A stretch of 64,000 bases of DNA from Parapristionchus giblindavisi (taxonomy: Eukaryota > Nematoda > Chromadorea > Rhabditida > Diplogasteridae). A program made the translations under genes and the position numbers. Position 1 is the stretch's first letter, and each line of letters opens with the position of its first letter. Positions 55,101 through 64,000 of the stretch are shown one piece after another. The stretch is taken from the NCBI GenBank assembly GCA_943737045.1, contig CALSFV010000133.1:1-64000 (forward strand), read 5' to 3'. The notes below the pieces were generated by a model. That model worked only from the letters and a program-made list of their open reading frames with translations, ran no database searches and had not been told where the DNA came from.

Positions 55101-56144
55101 GCCTTCACTACTCCACAAGATATATATTGAAATCAAAGCATGGCCATGTATTTTATCTACATCATTACTATTCTAAACATATATTATTCTCATTTCATCT
55201 TTCCTTTTTCTCTCTCATCATATTCATAGGGGTAACGGGGATTTGAGTAATCTATTTGATATATTTCCTTCGAGTATTCAAAAATAATTATCGTTAAAAC
55301 CATTTCTTAATTCTTAATACCACTCAGCCTTCACTACTCCACAAGATATATATTGAAATCAAAGCATGGCCATGTATTTTATCTGCATCATTACTATTCT
55401 AAACATATATTATTCTCATTTCATCTTTCCTTTTTTCTCTCTCATCATATTCATAGGGGTAACGGGGATTTGAGTAATCTATTTGATATATTTCCTTCGA
55501 GTATTCAAAAAAAATTATCGTTAAAACCATTTCTTAATTCTTAATACCACTCAGCCTTCACTACTCCACAAGATATATATTGAAATCAAAGCATGGCCAT
55601 GTATTTTATCTACATCATTACTATTCTAAACATATATTATTCTCATTTCATCTTTCCTTTTTTTCTCTCTCATCATATTCATAGGGGTAACGGGGATTTG
55701 AGTAATCTATTTGATATATTTCCTTCGAGTATTCAAAAAAAATTATCGTTAAAACCATTTCTTAATTCTTAATACCACTCAGCCTTCACTACTCCACAAG
55801 ATATATATTGAAATCAAAGCATGGCCATGTATTTTATCTACATCATTACTATTCTAAACATATATTATTCTCATTTCATCTTTCCTTTTTTTCTCTCTCA
55901 TCATATTCATAGGGGTAACGGGGATTTGAGTAATCTATTTGATATATTTCCTTCGAGTATTCAAAAATAATTATCGTTAAAACCATTTCTTAATTCTTAA
56001 TACCACTCAGCCTTCACTACTCCACAAGATATATATTGAAATCAAAGCATGGCCATGTATTTTATCTGCATCATTACTATTCTAAACATATATTATTCTC
56101 ATTTCATCTTTCCTTTTTTCTCTCTCATCATATTCATAGGGGAA

Positions 56145-56360
56145 TTGTCCGTATAAAATGTACTTGCATAATTGCATTGCTACTGCTGCTAAACAGAGGA
56201 AGAACTATCGATTAACTCCCCACTCTTTCCTCCTTTCCTTCCTCGCTCTCTCTGATCTACCTACTCTCTCACCGGTACTCTCTCTATAAACATAGAAATT
56301 CATTGTGGCAGTGATTGGCTACTCTCGTACCAAATAAACAAGTGTATTTTATACGGTCAA
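56145..56360 (+). mobile_element. 216 bp TA-flanked MITE, copy 1
   Basis: A 216 bp block interrupts the monomer at its TA (monomer 119-120), inside GGGGTAACGGGG. It starts TTGTCCGTATAAAAT and ends ATTTTATACGGTCAA. The 22 bp termini are inverted repeats matching at 19 positions. TA on both sides is the target duplication expected of Tc1/mariner-type elements; in this copy the left TA has become AA. The element is about 40% GC, has no coding capacity and holds a pyrimidine-rich tract of about 70 bp in its middle. It is identical by eye to copy 2. Direction is arbitrary. Superfamily is inferred from the TA duplication alone. Confidence 0.88.
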
Positions 56361-56816
56361 TAACGGGGATTTGAGTAATCTATTTGATATATTTCCTTCG
56401 AGTATTCAAAAATAATTATCGTTAAAACCATTTCTTAATTCTTAATACCACTCAGCCTTCACTACTCCACAAGATATATATTGAAATCAAAGCATGGCCA
56501 TGTATTTTATCTACATCATTACTATTCTAAACATATATTATTCTCATTTCATCTTTCCTTTTTTCTCTCTCATCATATTCATAGGGGTAACGGGGATTTG
56601 AGTAATCTTTTTGATATATTTCCTTCGAGTATTCAAAAATAATTAGCGTTAAAACCATTTCTTAATTCTTAATACCACTCAGCCTTCACTACTCCACAAG
56701 ATATATATTGAAATCAAAGCATGGCCATGTATTTTATCTGCATCATTACTATTCTAAACATATATTATTCTCATTTCATCTTTCCTTTTTTCTCTCTCAT
56801 CATATTCATAGGGGAA
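56361..56816 (+). repeat. Satellite monomers between MITE copies 1 and 2
   Basis: Two monomer lengths in phase. The array resumes at TAACGGGG directly after the element. Variants include TAATCTTTTTGAT, AATTAGCGTT and TATCTGCATC. Confidence 0.95.
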
Positions 56817-57032
56817 TTGTCCGTATAAAATGTACTTGCATAATTGCATTGCTACTGCTGCTAAACAGAGGAAGAACTATCGATTAACTCCCCACTCTTT
56901 CCTCCTTTCCTTCCTCGCTCTCTCTGATCTACCTACTCTCTCACCGGTACTCTCTCTATAAACATAGAAATTCATTGTGGCAGTGATTGGCTACTCTCGT
57001 ACCAAATAAACAAGTGTATTTTATACGGTCAA
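56817..57032 (+). mobile_element. 216 bp TA-flanked MITE, copy 2
   Basis: Same element, same monomer base and same left AA flank as copy 1, and the same CAGAGGAAG and GTACCAAAT internal variants. It lies exactly two monomers downstream. The carrier monomer shares TATCTGCATC with copy 1. This fits duplication of an already occupied monomer. Confidence 0.88.
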
Positions 57033-58168
57033 TAACGGGGATTTGAGTAATCTATTTCATATATTTCCTTCGAGTATTCAAAAATAATTATCATTAAAAC
57101 CATTTCTTAATTCTTAATACCACTCAGCCTTCACTACTCCACAAGATATATATTGAAATCAAAGCATAGCCATGTATTTTGTCTACATCATTACTATTCT
57201 AAACATATATTATTCTCATTTCATCTTTCCTTTTTTCTCTCTCATCATATTCATAGGGGTAACGGGGATTTGAGTAATCTATTTGATATATTTCTTTCGA
57301 GTATTCAAAAATAATTATCGTTAAAACCATTTCTTAATTCGTAATACCACTCAGCCTTCACTACTCCACAAGATATATATTGAAATCAAAGCATGGCCAT
57401 GTATTTTATCTGCATCATTACTATTCTAAACATATATTATTCTCATTTCATCTTTCCTTTTTTCTCTCTCATCATATTCATAGGGGTAACGGGGATTTGA
57501 GTAATCTTTTTGATATATTTCCTTCGAGTATTCAAAAATAATTATCGTTAAAACCATTTCTTAATTCTTAATACCACTCAGCCTTCACTACTCCACAAGA
57601 TATATATTGAAATCAAATCATGGCCATGTATTTTATCTACATCATTACTATTCTAAACATATATTATTCTAATTTCATCTTTCCTTTTTTCTCTCTCATC
57701 ATATTCATAGGGGTAACGGGGATTAGAGTAATCTATTTGATATATATCCTTCGAGTATTCAAAAATAATTATCGTTAAAACCATTTCTTAATTCTTAATA
57801 CCACTCAGCCTTCACTACTCCACAAGATATATATTGAAATCAAAGCATGGCCATGTGTTTTATCTACATCATTACTATTCTAAACATATATTATTCTAAT
57901 TTCATCTTTCCTTTTTTCTCTCTCATCATATTCATAGGGGTAACGGGGATTTGAGTAATCTATTTGATATATTTCCTTGAGTAGTCAAAAGTAACTATCG
58001 TTAAAAACATTTCTTAATTCTTAATACCACTCAGCCTTCACTACTCCACAAGATATATATTGAAATCAAAGCATGGCCATGTATTTTATCTACATCATTA
58101 CTATTCTAAACATATATTATTCTCATTTCATCTTTCCTTTTTTCTCTCTCATCATATTCATAGGGGTA
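57033..58168 (+). repeat. Satellite monomers between MITE copies 2 and 3
   Basis: Five monomer lengths. They include TAATCTATTTCAT, a CATAGCCATG copy, a TTCGTAATACC copy at about 57,340, and a class B monomer with CCTTGAGTAGTC at about 57,975. Confidence 0.95.
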
Positions 58169-58384
58169 TTGTCCGTATAAAATGTACTTGCATAATTGCA
58201 ATGCTACTGCTGCTAAACAGAAGAAGAACTATCGATTAACTCCCCACTCTTTCCTCCTTTCCTTCCTCGCTCTCTCTGATCTACCTACTCTCTCACCGGT
58301 ACTCTCTCTATAAACATAGAAATTCATTGTGGCAGTGATTGGCTACTCTCGTACCAAATAAACAAGTGTATTTTATACGGTCAA
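58169..58384 (+). mobile_element. 216 bp TA-flanked MITE, copy 3
   Basis: Intact TA on both sides (58167-58168 and 58385-58386). It differs from copies 1-2 by CAGAAGAAG, and from all other copies by ATTGCAATGC. The carrier monomer has TATCTACATC, not the TATCTGCATC seen with copies 1, 2 and 4. Confidence 0.88.
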
Positions 58385-59521
58385 TAACGGGGATTTGAGT
58401 AATCTATTTGATATATTTCCTTCGAGTATTCAAAAATAATTATCGTTAAAACCATTTCTTAATTCTTAATACCACTCAGCCTTCACTACTCCACAAGATA
58501 TATATTGAAATCAAAGCATGGCCATGTATTTTATCTACATCATTACTATTCTAAACATATATTATTCTCATTTCATCTTTTTTTTTCTCTCTCATCATAT
58601 TCATAGGGGTAACGGGGATTTGAGTAATCTATTTGATATATTTCCTTCGAGTATTCAAAAATAATTATCGTTAAAGCCATTTCATAATTCTTAATATCAC
58701 TCAGCTTTCACTACTCCACAAGATATATATTGAAATTAAAGCATGGCCATGTATTTTATCTACATCATTACTATTCTAAACATATATTATTCTCATTTCA
58801 TCTTTCCTTTTTTTCTCTCTCATCATATTCATAGGGGTAACGGGGATTTGAGTAATCTATTTGATATATTTCCTTCGAGTATTCAAAAATAATTATCGTT
58901 AAAACCATTTCTTAATTCTTAATACCACTCAGCCTTCACTACTCCACAAGATATATATTGAAATCAAAGCATGGCCATGTATTTTATCTACATCATTACT
59001 ATTCTAAACATATATTATTCTCATTCCATCTTTCCTTTTTTTCTCTCTCATCATATTCATAGGGGTAACGGGGATTTGAGTAATCTTTTTGATATATTTC
59101 CTTCGAGTATTCAAAAATAATTATCGTTAAAACCATTTCTTAATTCTTAATACCACTCAGCCTTCACTACTCCACAAGATGTATATTGAAATCAAAGCAT
59201 GGCCATGTATTTTATCTACATCATTACTATTCTAAACATATATTATTCTCATTTCATCTTTCCTTTTTTCTCTCTCATCATATTCATAGGGGTAACGGGG
59301 ATTTCAGTAATCTATTTGATATATTTCCTTCGAATATTCAAAAATAATTATCGTTAAAACCATTTCTTAATTCTTGATACCACTCAGCCTTCACTACTCC
59401 ACAAGATATATATTGAAATAAAAGCATGGCCATGTATTTTATCTGCATCATTACTATTCTAAACATATATTATTCTCATTTCATCTTTCCTTTTTTCTCT
59501 CTCATCATATTCATAGGGGTA
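58385..59521 (+). repeat. Satellite monomers between MITE copies 3 and 4
   Basis: Five monomer lengths with AAAGCCATTTCATAATTC, TAATCTTTTTGAT, AGATGTATATTG and GGGGATTTCAG variants. Confidence 0.95.
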
Positions 59522-59737
59522 TTGTCCGTATAAAATGTACTTGCATAATTGCATTGCTACTGCTGCTAAACAGAAGAAGAACTATCGATTAACTCCCCAC
59601 TCTTTCCTCCTTTCCTTCCTCGCTCTCTCTGATCTACCTACTCTCTCACCGGTACTCTCTCTATAAACATAGAAATTCATTGTGGCAGTGATTGGCTACT
59701 CTCGTACGAAATAAACAAGTGTATTTTATACGGTCAA
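59522..59737 (+). mobile_element. 216 bp TA-flanked MITE, copy 4
   Basis: TA on both sides. Internal variants are CAGAAGAAG and GTACGAAAT, shared only with copy 5. The carrier monomer has TATCTGCATC. Confidence 0.88.
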
Positions 59738-60194
59738 TAACGGGGATTTGAGTAATCTATTTGATATATTTCCTTCGAGTATTCAAAAATAATTATCGTT
59801 AAAACCATTTCTTAATTCTTAATACCACTCAGCCTTCACTACTCCACAAGATATATATTGAAATCAAAGCATGGCCATGTATTTTATCTACATCATTACT
59901 ATTCTAAACATATATTATTCTCATTTCATCATTCCTTTTTTCTCTCTCATCATATTCATAGGGGTAACGGGGATTTGAGTAATCTATTTGATATATTTCC
60001 TTCGAGTATTCAAAAATAATTATCGTTAAAGCCATTTCTTAATTCTTAATATCACTCAGCCTTCACTACTCCACAAGATATATATTGAAATCAAAGCATG
60101 GCCATGTATTTTATCTACATCATTACTATTCTAAACATATATTATTCTCATTTCATCTTTCCTTTTTTTCTCTCTCATCATATTCATAGGGGTA
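59738..60194 (+). repeat. Satellite monomers between MITE copies 4 and 5
   Basis: Two monomer lengths, with CATCATTCC near 59,929 and AAAGCC/TATCACTC near 60,030-60,055. Confidence 0.95.
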
Positions 60195-60410
60195 TTGTCC
60201 GTATAAAATGTACTTGCATAATTGCATTGCTACTGCTGCTAAACAGAAGAAGAACTATCGATTAACTCCCCACTCTTTCCTCCTTTCCTTCCTCGCTCTC
60301 TCTGATCTACCTACTCTCTCACCGGTACTCTCTCTATAAACATAGAAATTCATTGTGGCAGTGATTGGCTACTCTCGTACGAAATAAACAAGTGTATTTT
60401 ATACGGTCAA
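60195..60410 (+). mobile_element. 216 bp TA-flanked MITE, copy 5
   Basis: Identical by eye to copy 4 and inserted at the same monomer base with intact TA flanks. The carrier monomer has TATCTACATC, unlike copy 4. Confidence 0.88.
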
Positions 60411-60866
60411 TAACGGGGATTTGAGTAATCTATTTGATATATTTCCTTCGAGTATTCAAAAATAATTATCGTTAAAACCATTTCTTAATTCTTAATACCA
60501 CTCAGCCTTCACTACTCCACAAGATATATATTGAAATCAAAGCATGGCCATGTATTTTATCTACATCATTACTATTCTAAACATATATTATTCTCATTTC
60601 ATCATTCCTTTTTTCTCTCTCATCATATTCATAGGGGTAACGGGGATTTGAGTAATCTATTTGATATATTTCCTTCGAGTATTCAAAAATAATTATCGTT
60701 AAAGCCATTTCTTAATTCTTAATATCACTCAGCCTTCACTACTCCACAAGATATATATTGAAATCAAAGCATGGCCATGTATTTTATCTACATCATTACT
60801 ATTCTAAACATATATTATTCTCATTTCATCTTTCCTTTTTTTCTCTCTCATCATATTCATAGGGGT

Positions 60867-63800
60867 AACGGGGATTTGAGTAATCTATTTGATATATTTC
60901 CTTCGAGTATTCAAAAATAATTATCGTTAAAACCATTTCTTAATTCTTAATACCACTCAGCCTTCACTACTCCACAAGATATGCATTGAAATCAAAGCAT
61001 GGCCATGTATTTTATCTACATCATTACTATTCTAAACATATATTATTCTCATTTCATCTTTCCTTTTTTCTCTCTCATCATATTCATAGGGGTAACGGGG
61101 ATTTGAGTAATCTATTTGATATATTTCCTTCGAGTATTCAAAAATAATTATCGTTAAAACCATTTCTTAATTCTTAATACCACTCAGCCTTCACTACTCC
61201 ACAAGATATGTATTGAAATCAAAGCATGGCCATGTATTTTATCTACATCATTACTATTCTAAACATATATTATTCTCATTTCATCTTTCCTTTTTTCTCT
61301 CTCATCATATTCATAGGGGTAACGGGGATTTGAGTAATCTTTTTGATATATTTCCTTCGAGTATTCAAAAATAATTATCGTTAAAACCATTTCTTAATTC
61401 TTAATATCACTCAGCCTTCACTACTCCACAAGATATATATTGAAATCAAAGCATGGCAATGTATTTTATCTACATCATTACTATTCTAAACATATATTAT
61501 TCTCATTTCATCTTTCCTTTTTTCTCTCTCCTCATATTCATAGGGGTAACGGGGATTTGAGTAATCTATTTGATATATTTCCTTCGAGTATTCAAAAATA
61601 ATTATCGTTAAAGCCATTTCTTAATTCTTAATATCACTCAGCCTTCACTACTCCACAAGATATATATTGAAATCAAAGCATGGCCATGTATTTTATCTAC
61701 ATCATTTCTATTCTAAACATATATTATTCTCATTTCATCTTTCCTTTTTTCTCTCTCATCATATTCATAGGGGCAACGGGGATTTGAGAAATCTATTTGA
61801 TATATTTCCTTCGAGTATTCAAAAATAATTATCGTTAAAGCCATTTCTTAATTCTTTATATCACTTAGCCTTCACTACTCCACAAGATATATATTGAAAT
61901 CAAAGCATGGCCATTTATTTTATCTACATCATTACTATTCTAAACATATATTATTCTCATTTCATCTTTCCTTTTTTTTCTCTCTCATCATATTCATAGG
62001 GGTAACGGGGATTTGAGTAATCTATTTGATATATTTCCTTCGAGTATTCAAAAATAATTATCGTTAAAACCATTTCTTAATTCTTAATATCACTCAGCCT
62101 TCACTACTCCACAAGATATATATTGAAATCAAAGCATGGCCATGTATTTTATCTACATCATTACTATTCTAAACATATATTATTCTCATTTCATCTTTCC
62201 TTTTTTCTCTCTCATCATTTTCATAGGGGTAACGGGGATTTGAGTAATCTATTTGATATATTTCCTTCGAGTATTCAAAAATAATTATCGTTAAAGCCAT
62301 TTCTTAATTCTTAATATCACTCAGCCTTCACTACTCCACAAGATATATATTGAAATCAAAGCATGGCCATGTATTTTATCTACATCATTACTATTCTAAA
62401 CATATATTATTCTCATTTCATCTTTCCTTTTTTTTCTCTCTCATCATATTCATAGGGGTAACGGGGATTTGAGTAATCTATTTGATATATTTCCTTCGAG
62501 TATTCAAAAATAATTATCGTTAAAACCATTTCTTAATTCTTAATATCACTCAGCCTTCACTACTCCACAAGATATATATTGAAATCAAAGCATGGCAATG
62601 TATTTTATCTACATCATTACTATTCTAAACATATATTATTCTCATTTCATCTTTCCTTTTTTCTCTCTCATCATATTCATAGGGGTAACGGGGATTTGAG
62701 TAATCTATTTGATATATTTCCTTCGAGTATTCAAAAATAATTATCGTTAAAGCCATTTCTTAATTCTTAATATCACTCAGCCTTCACTACTCCACAAGAT
62801 ATATATTGAAATCAAAGCATGGCCATGTATTTTATCTACATCATTTCTATTCTAAACATATATTATTCTCATTTCATCTTTCCTTTTTTCTCTCTCATCA
62901 TATTCATAGGGGCAACGGGGATTTGAGAAATCTATTTGATATATTTCCTTCGAGTATTCAAAAATAATTATCGTTAAAGCCATTTCTTAATTCTTTATAT
63001 CACTCAGCCTTCACTACTCCACAAGATATATATTGAAATCAAAGCATGGCCATGTATTTTATCTACATCATTACTATTCTAAACATATATTATTCTCATT
63101 TCATCTTTCCTTTTTTTTCTCTCTCATCATATTCATAGGGGTAACGGGGATTTGAGTAATCTATTTGATATATTTCCTTCGAGTATTCAAAAATAATTAT
63201 CGTTAAAACCATTTCTTAATTCTTAATATCACTCAGCCTTCACTACTCCACAAGATATATATTGAAATCAAAGCATGGCCATGTATTTTATCTACATCAT
63301 TACTATTCTAAACATATATTATTCTCATTTCATCTTTCCTTTTTTCTCTCTCATCATATTCATAGGGGTAACGGGGATTTGAGTAATCTATTTGATATAT
63401 TTCCTTCGAGTATTCAAAAATAATTATCGTTAAAGCCATTTCTTAATTCTTTATATCACTCAGCCTTCACTACTCCACAAGATATATATTGAAATCAAAG
63501 CATGGCCATGTATTTTATCTACATCATTACTATTCTAAACATATATTATTCTCATTTCATCTTTCCTTTTTTTCTCTCTCATCATATTCATAGGGGTAAC
63601 GGGGATTTGAGTAATCTATTTGATATATTTCCTTCGAGTATTCAAAAATAATTATCGTTAAAACCATTTCTTAATTCTTAATACCACTCAGCCTTCACTA
63701 CTCCACAAGATATGCATTGAAATCAAAGCATGGCCATGTATTTTATCTACATCATTACTATTCTAAACATATATTATTCTCATTTCATCTTTCCTTTTTT

Positions 63801-64000
63801 CTCTCTCATCATATTCATAGGGGTAACGGGGATTTGAGTAATCTATTTGATATATTTCCTTCGAGTATTCAAAAATAATTATCGTTAAAACCATTTCTTA
63901 ATTCTTAATACCACTCAGCCTTCACTACTCCACAAGATATGTATTGAAATCAAAGCATGGCCATGTATTTTATCTACATCATTACTATTCTAAACATATA
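60867..64000 (+). repeat. 12-monomer duplication (offset 2,731 bp)
   Basis: ATGCATTGAA at 60981 and 63712, and ACAAGATATGTATTG at 61201 and 63932, are both 2,731 bp apart. The second copy runs off the window, so its right end is unknown. Confidence 0.75.
61400..63450 (+). repeat. 5-monomer tandem repeat (1,139 bp)
   Basis: GCATGGCAAT (61451, 62590), ATCATTTCTA (61701, 62840), GGGCAACGGG with GAGAAATC (61771, 62910), TTTATATCAC (about 61855, 62994) and a T-run extension all repeat at 1,139 bp. Copy 1 alone has ATCATTTTCAT at about 62,214. Confidence 0.8.

Larger units (their letters stand above)
39001..56144 (+). repeat. Satellite array, zone III
   Basis: About 75 in-phase monomers with zone markers AATCCATT, TTTTACCTAC, CTTTCTTTTTTTC, CATAGCCATG, CAGCCATCACT and CAGCTTTCAC. 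Single-copy oddities are ATATATATATTG at about 39,671 (2 bp longer), GATATATGTATTTCC at about 47,311 (4 bp longer) and ATATATAGAAATC at about 51,946. I see no gene or mobile element before 56,145. Confidence 0.97.
59522..60867 (+). repeat. 673 bp composite unit (MITE plus two monomers), duplicated
   Basis: 59522-60194 and 60195-60867 match in order: MITE with GTACGAAAT, then a monomer with the rare CATCATTCC, then a monomer with AAAGCC and TATCACTC. At the place where a third unit would begin (60868) the monomer has no MITE. Here the transposon is part of a tandem unit of the satellite. Confidence 0.85.
60411..64000 (+). repeat. Satellite array, right end of window
   Basis: About 16 in-phase monomers, the last cut by the window edge. 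Markers are AAAGCCATTTC, TATCACTC, GCATGGCAAT, ATCATTTCTATT, GGGCAACGGG, AGATATGCATTG and AGATATGTATTG. No gene or mobile element is seen after 60,410. Confidence 0.97.

Noticed and set aside
16960..55544. Series of 60-65 codon plus-strand frames starting at the CAAAGCATGG region of the monomer (for example 23544, 26960, 32380, 55353)
   Set aside because: All are the same satellite frame opened by A- or T-run length changes. Most monomers have stops in it, and the translation is low-complexity and unlike any known family.
56200..56300. TATA-box promoter in the MITE (CTCTATAAACATAG)
   Set aside because: A lone TATAAA in an AT-rich genome with no gene downstream is not enough evidence.
1..64000. 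CRISPR array
   Set aside because: The whole 226-227 bp unit is repeated with no unique spacers between short repeats, and no cas genes are present.

Overview
The window is one long eukaryotic satellite array. Apart from two kinds of small transposon it consists of about 275 head-to-tail copies of a 226-227 bp, roughly 29% GC monomer, all in the same orientation. I find no protein-coding gene. The 60-84 codon open frames recur at monomer spacing, come from the satellite or the transposon, and look like no known protein. A homogeneous tandem array with short non-autonomous DNA transposons and a tRNA-like pol III promoter indicates a eukaryotic nuclear genome, from heterochromatin such as a (peri)centromere, subtelomere or interstitial block. 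The sequence does not allow me to name the species or chromosome position.

Layout. Zone I (1-16334): monomers with a mixture of class A (CGAGTATTCAAAAATAAT) and class B (GAGTAGTCAAAAGTAAC) central blocks, plus markers such as ATATTTATTG, AAACGTAT and CATATGTATATT. At 16335-16674 a 340 bp, 43% GC element interrupts one monomer. It has 18 bp imperfect terminal inverted repeats (TIRs) flanked by TTAA on both sides, and carries a degenerate tRNA-like segment with pol III A and B boxes and a TTTT stop. Zone II (16675 to about 39 kb): monomers marked by CTCATTTAATC, ATTATAAAC, long A runs and TTTTCTTGAG. Zone III (about 39-56.1 kb): markers AATCCATT, TTACCTAC and CTTTCTTTTTTTC. Zone IV (56.1-64 kb): five copies of one 216 bp TA-flanked miniature inverted-repeat element (MITE), all at the same base of the monomer, plus AAAGCC and TATCACTC variants.

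Organisation. Shared private variants show many overlapping segmental duplications, with unit sizes of 2, 3, 4, 5, 6, 7, 8, 9, 11, 14 and about 20 monomers, some in direct tandem. No single higher-order repeat covers the array. This is what repeated unequal exchange and gene conversion would produce. The MITE copies have been multiplied as passengers of the satellite rather than by separate insertions.

Numbering of the monomer used below: base 1 is the C of CAAGATAT. Landmarks are the palindrome CATGGCCATG at 24-33, a pure pyrimidine tract at 83-102, the box GGGGTAACGGGG at 115-126 (MITE target TA at 119-120), the class A/B block at about 154-178, and TTAA at 180-183 (target of the 340 bp element). 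Higher-order block edges are approximate, because they were placed by eye from diagnostic variants.
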